DNA of 33,596 bases. Source: Pseudomonadota bacterium (GTDB lineage Bacteria > Bdellovibrionota_C > UBA2361 > SZUA-149). The notes below the pieces were generated by a model. The model was not told the origin of the DNA. It ran no database searches and saw only the letters and a list, made by a program, of their open reading frames with translations. The DNA lies in NCBI GenBank assembly GCA_029555385.1, contig JAKPSH010000018.1, positions 1-33,596 on the forward strand, read 5' to 3'. The translations under genes and the position numbers were made by a program. Positions 33,401 to 33,596 of this stretch are shown here, in pieces (the first letter of the stretch is position 1; the number at the start of each line of letters is the position of its first letter).

Positions 33401-33488
33401 CCCTGGAACCGGCTCCTCGCCCTGGAACCGGCTCTCTCCCTGGAACCGGCTTCTCTCCCTGGAACCGGCTTTCTCCCTGGAACCGGCT
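33401..33488. repeat. Five tandem copies of a 14-bp core
   Basis: CCCTGGAACCGGCT is exactly repeated at 33401, 33420, 33438, 33457 and 33475. The spacing alternates 19, 18, 19, 18 bp, with short C/T-rich spacers. No gene covers it. It looks like iterons, a protein-binding array or a small VNTR; function is unknown. Confidence 0.9.
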
Positions 33489-33596
33489 TACTTTCCCAGC
33501 AGGACCAGCCCGCCGGGCGACAAACAAGCACCCTTTGACTGACGAAACATCTGCACGCAAACAGCGATAATTGATGGGAGTCTGTAAATAGTTCCC

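Larger units (their letters stand above)
33167..33596. other. Non-coding tail of window with hairpin and tandem repeat
   Basis: About 430 bp after the WWP-repeat gene. It contains a hairpin (33216-33245) and a five-copy tandem repeat (33401-33488). The minus-strand open frames in this stretch have no recognised features. The right edge is unannotated beyond the repeat. Confidence 0.45.

Noticed and set aside
33401..33488. CRISPR array
   Set aside because: Cores are only 14 bp and spacers 4-5 bp, far from CRISPR dimensions, and no cas genes are present.

Overview
The window is chromosomal DNA from a Gram-negative bacterium. An OmpP1/FadL-type beta-barrel protein, several exported proteins with lipoboxes or signal peptides, and good Shine-Dalgarno sites before many starts support this. 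The mix of hybrid kinase plus stand-alone Hpt and receiver proteins, a Ser/Thr kinase fused to an ATPase, a Cys motif of the CGNGxC...CPxDC kind, a poly-Ser-linked protease and Pro/Thr-rich secreted tails recalls deltaproteobacteria-like or candidate-phylum lineages. That placement is an inference. I see no rRNA, tRNA, CRISPR array, transposase, integrase or phage gene.

Regions. (1) 1-10.3 kb, signalling: a left-truncated AAA-type ATPase, a FadL-like porin, then a phosphorelay set (single-domain receiver, stand-alone Hpt, membrane hybrid histidine kinase) and a 1236-residue Ser/Thr kinase-ATPase-TPR protein. (2) 10.3-17.0 kb: bacterioferritin, a periplasmic TPR protein, an unknown polytopic membrane protein, a receiver protein followed by an HDOD protein, and a pirin-nitroreductase pair. 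(3) 17.4-21.8 kb: a tiny membrane protein, a secreted protein with a Pro/Thr/aromatic tail, and the arsenic operon arsR-arsC-acr3-arsM. (4) 21.8-30.3 kb, exoproteome: two lipoproteins (one with a pacifastin/VWC-like Cys array), a secreted unknown, a second receiver protein closely related to the one at 2.9 kb, and a two-gene operon for a metalloprotease with a ~197-residue poly-Ser tract and a LamG/Fn3 protein. (5) 30.8-33.6 kb: two unrecognised proteins, each built from two copies of its own unit, then a five-copy 14-bp repeat.

How they fit together. In the arsenic operon ArsC reduces arsenate to arsenite, Acr3 exports arsenite, ArsM methylates it, and ArsR controls expression. The hybrid kinase has no Hpt domain of its own, so the Hpt protein that ends 10 bp from it is its likely relay partner, and either or both CheY-like paralogues could be the final receiver. 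The metalloprotease and LamG protein are probably co-exported and act outside the cell.

Most notable structure outside genes: a dispersed palindromic repeat family (core CGATATC...GATATCG, CTAG-like ends) in intergenic gaps from 14.2 to 21.8 kb, and many long perfect hairpins, several with 9-nt loops, that lack a U-tract. The best candidates for undescribed protein families are the two internally duplicated proteins at 30.8-33.2 kb.
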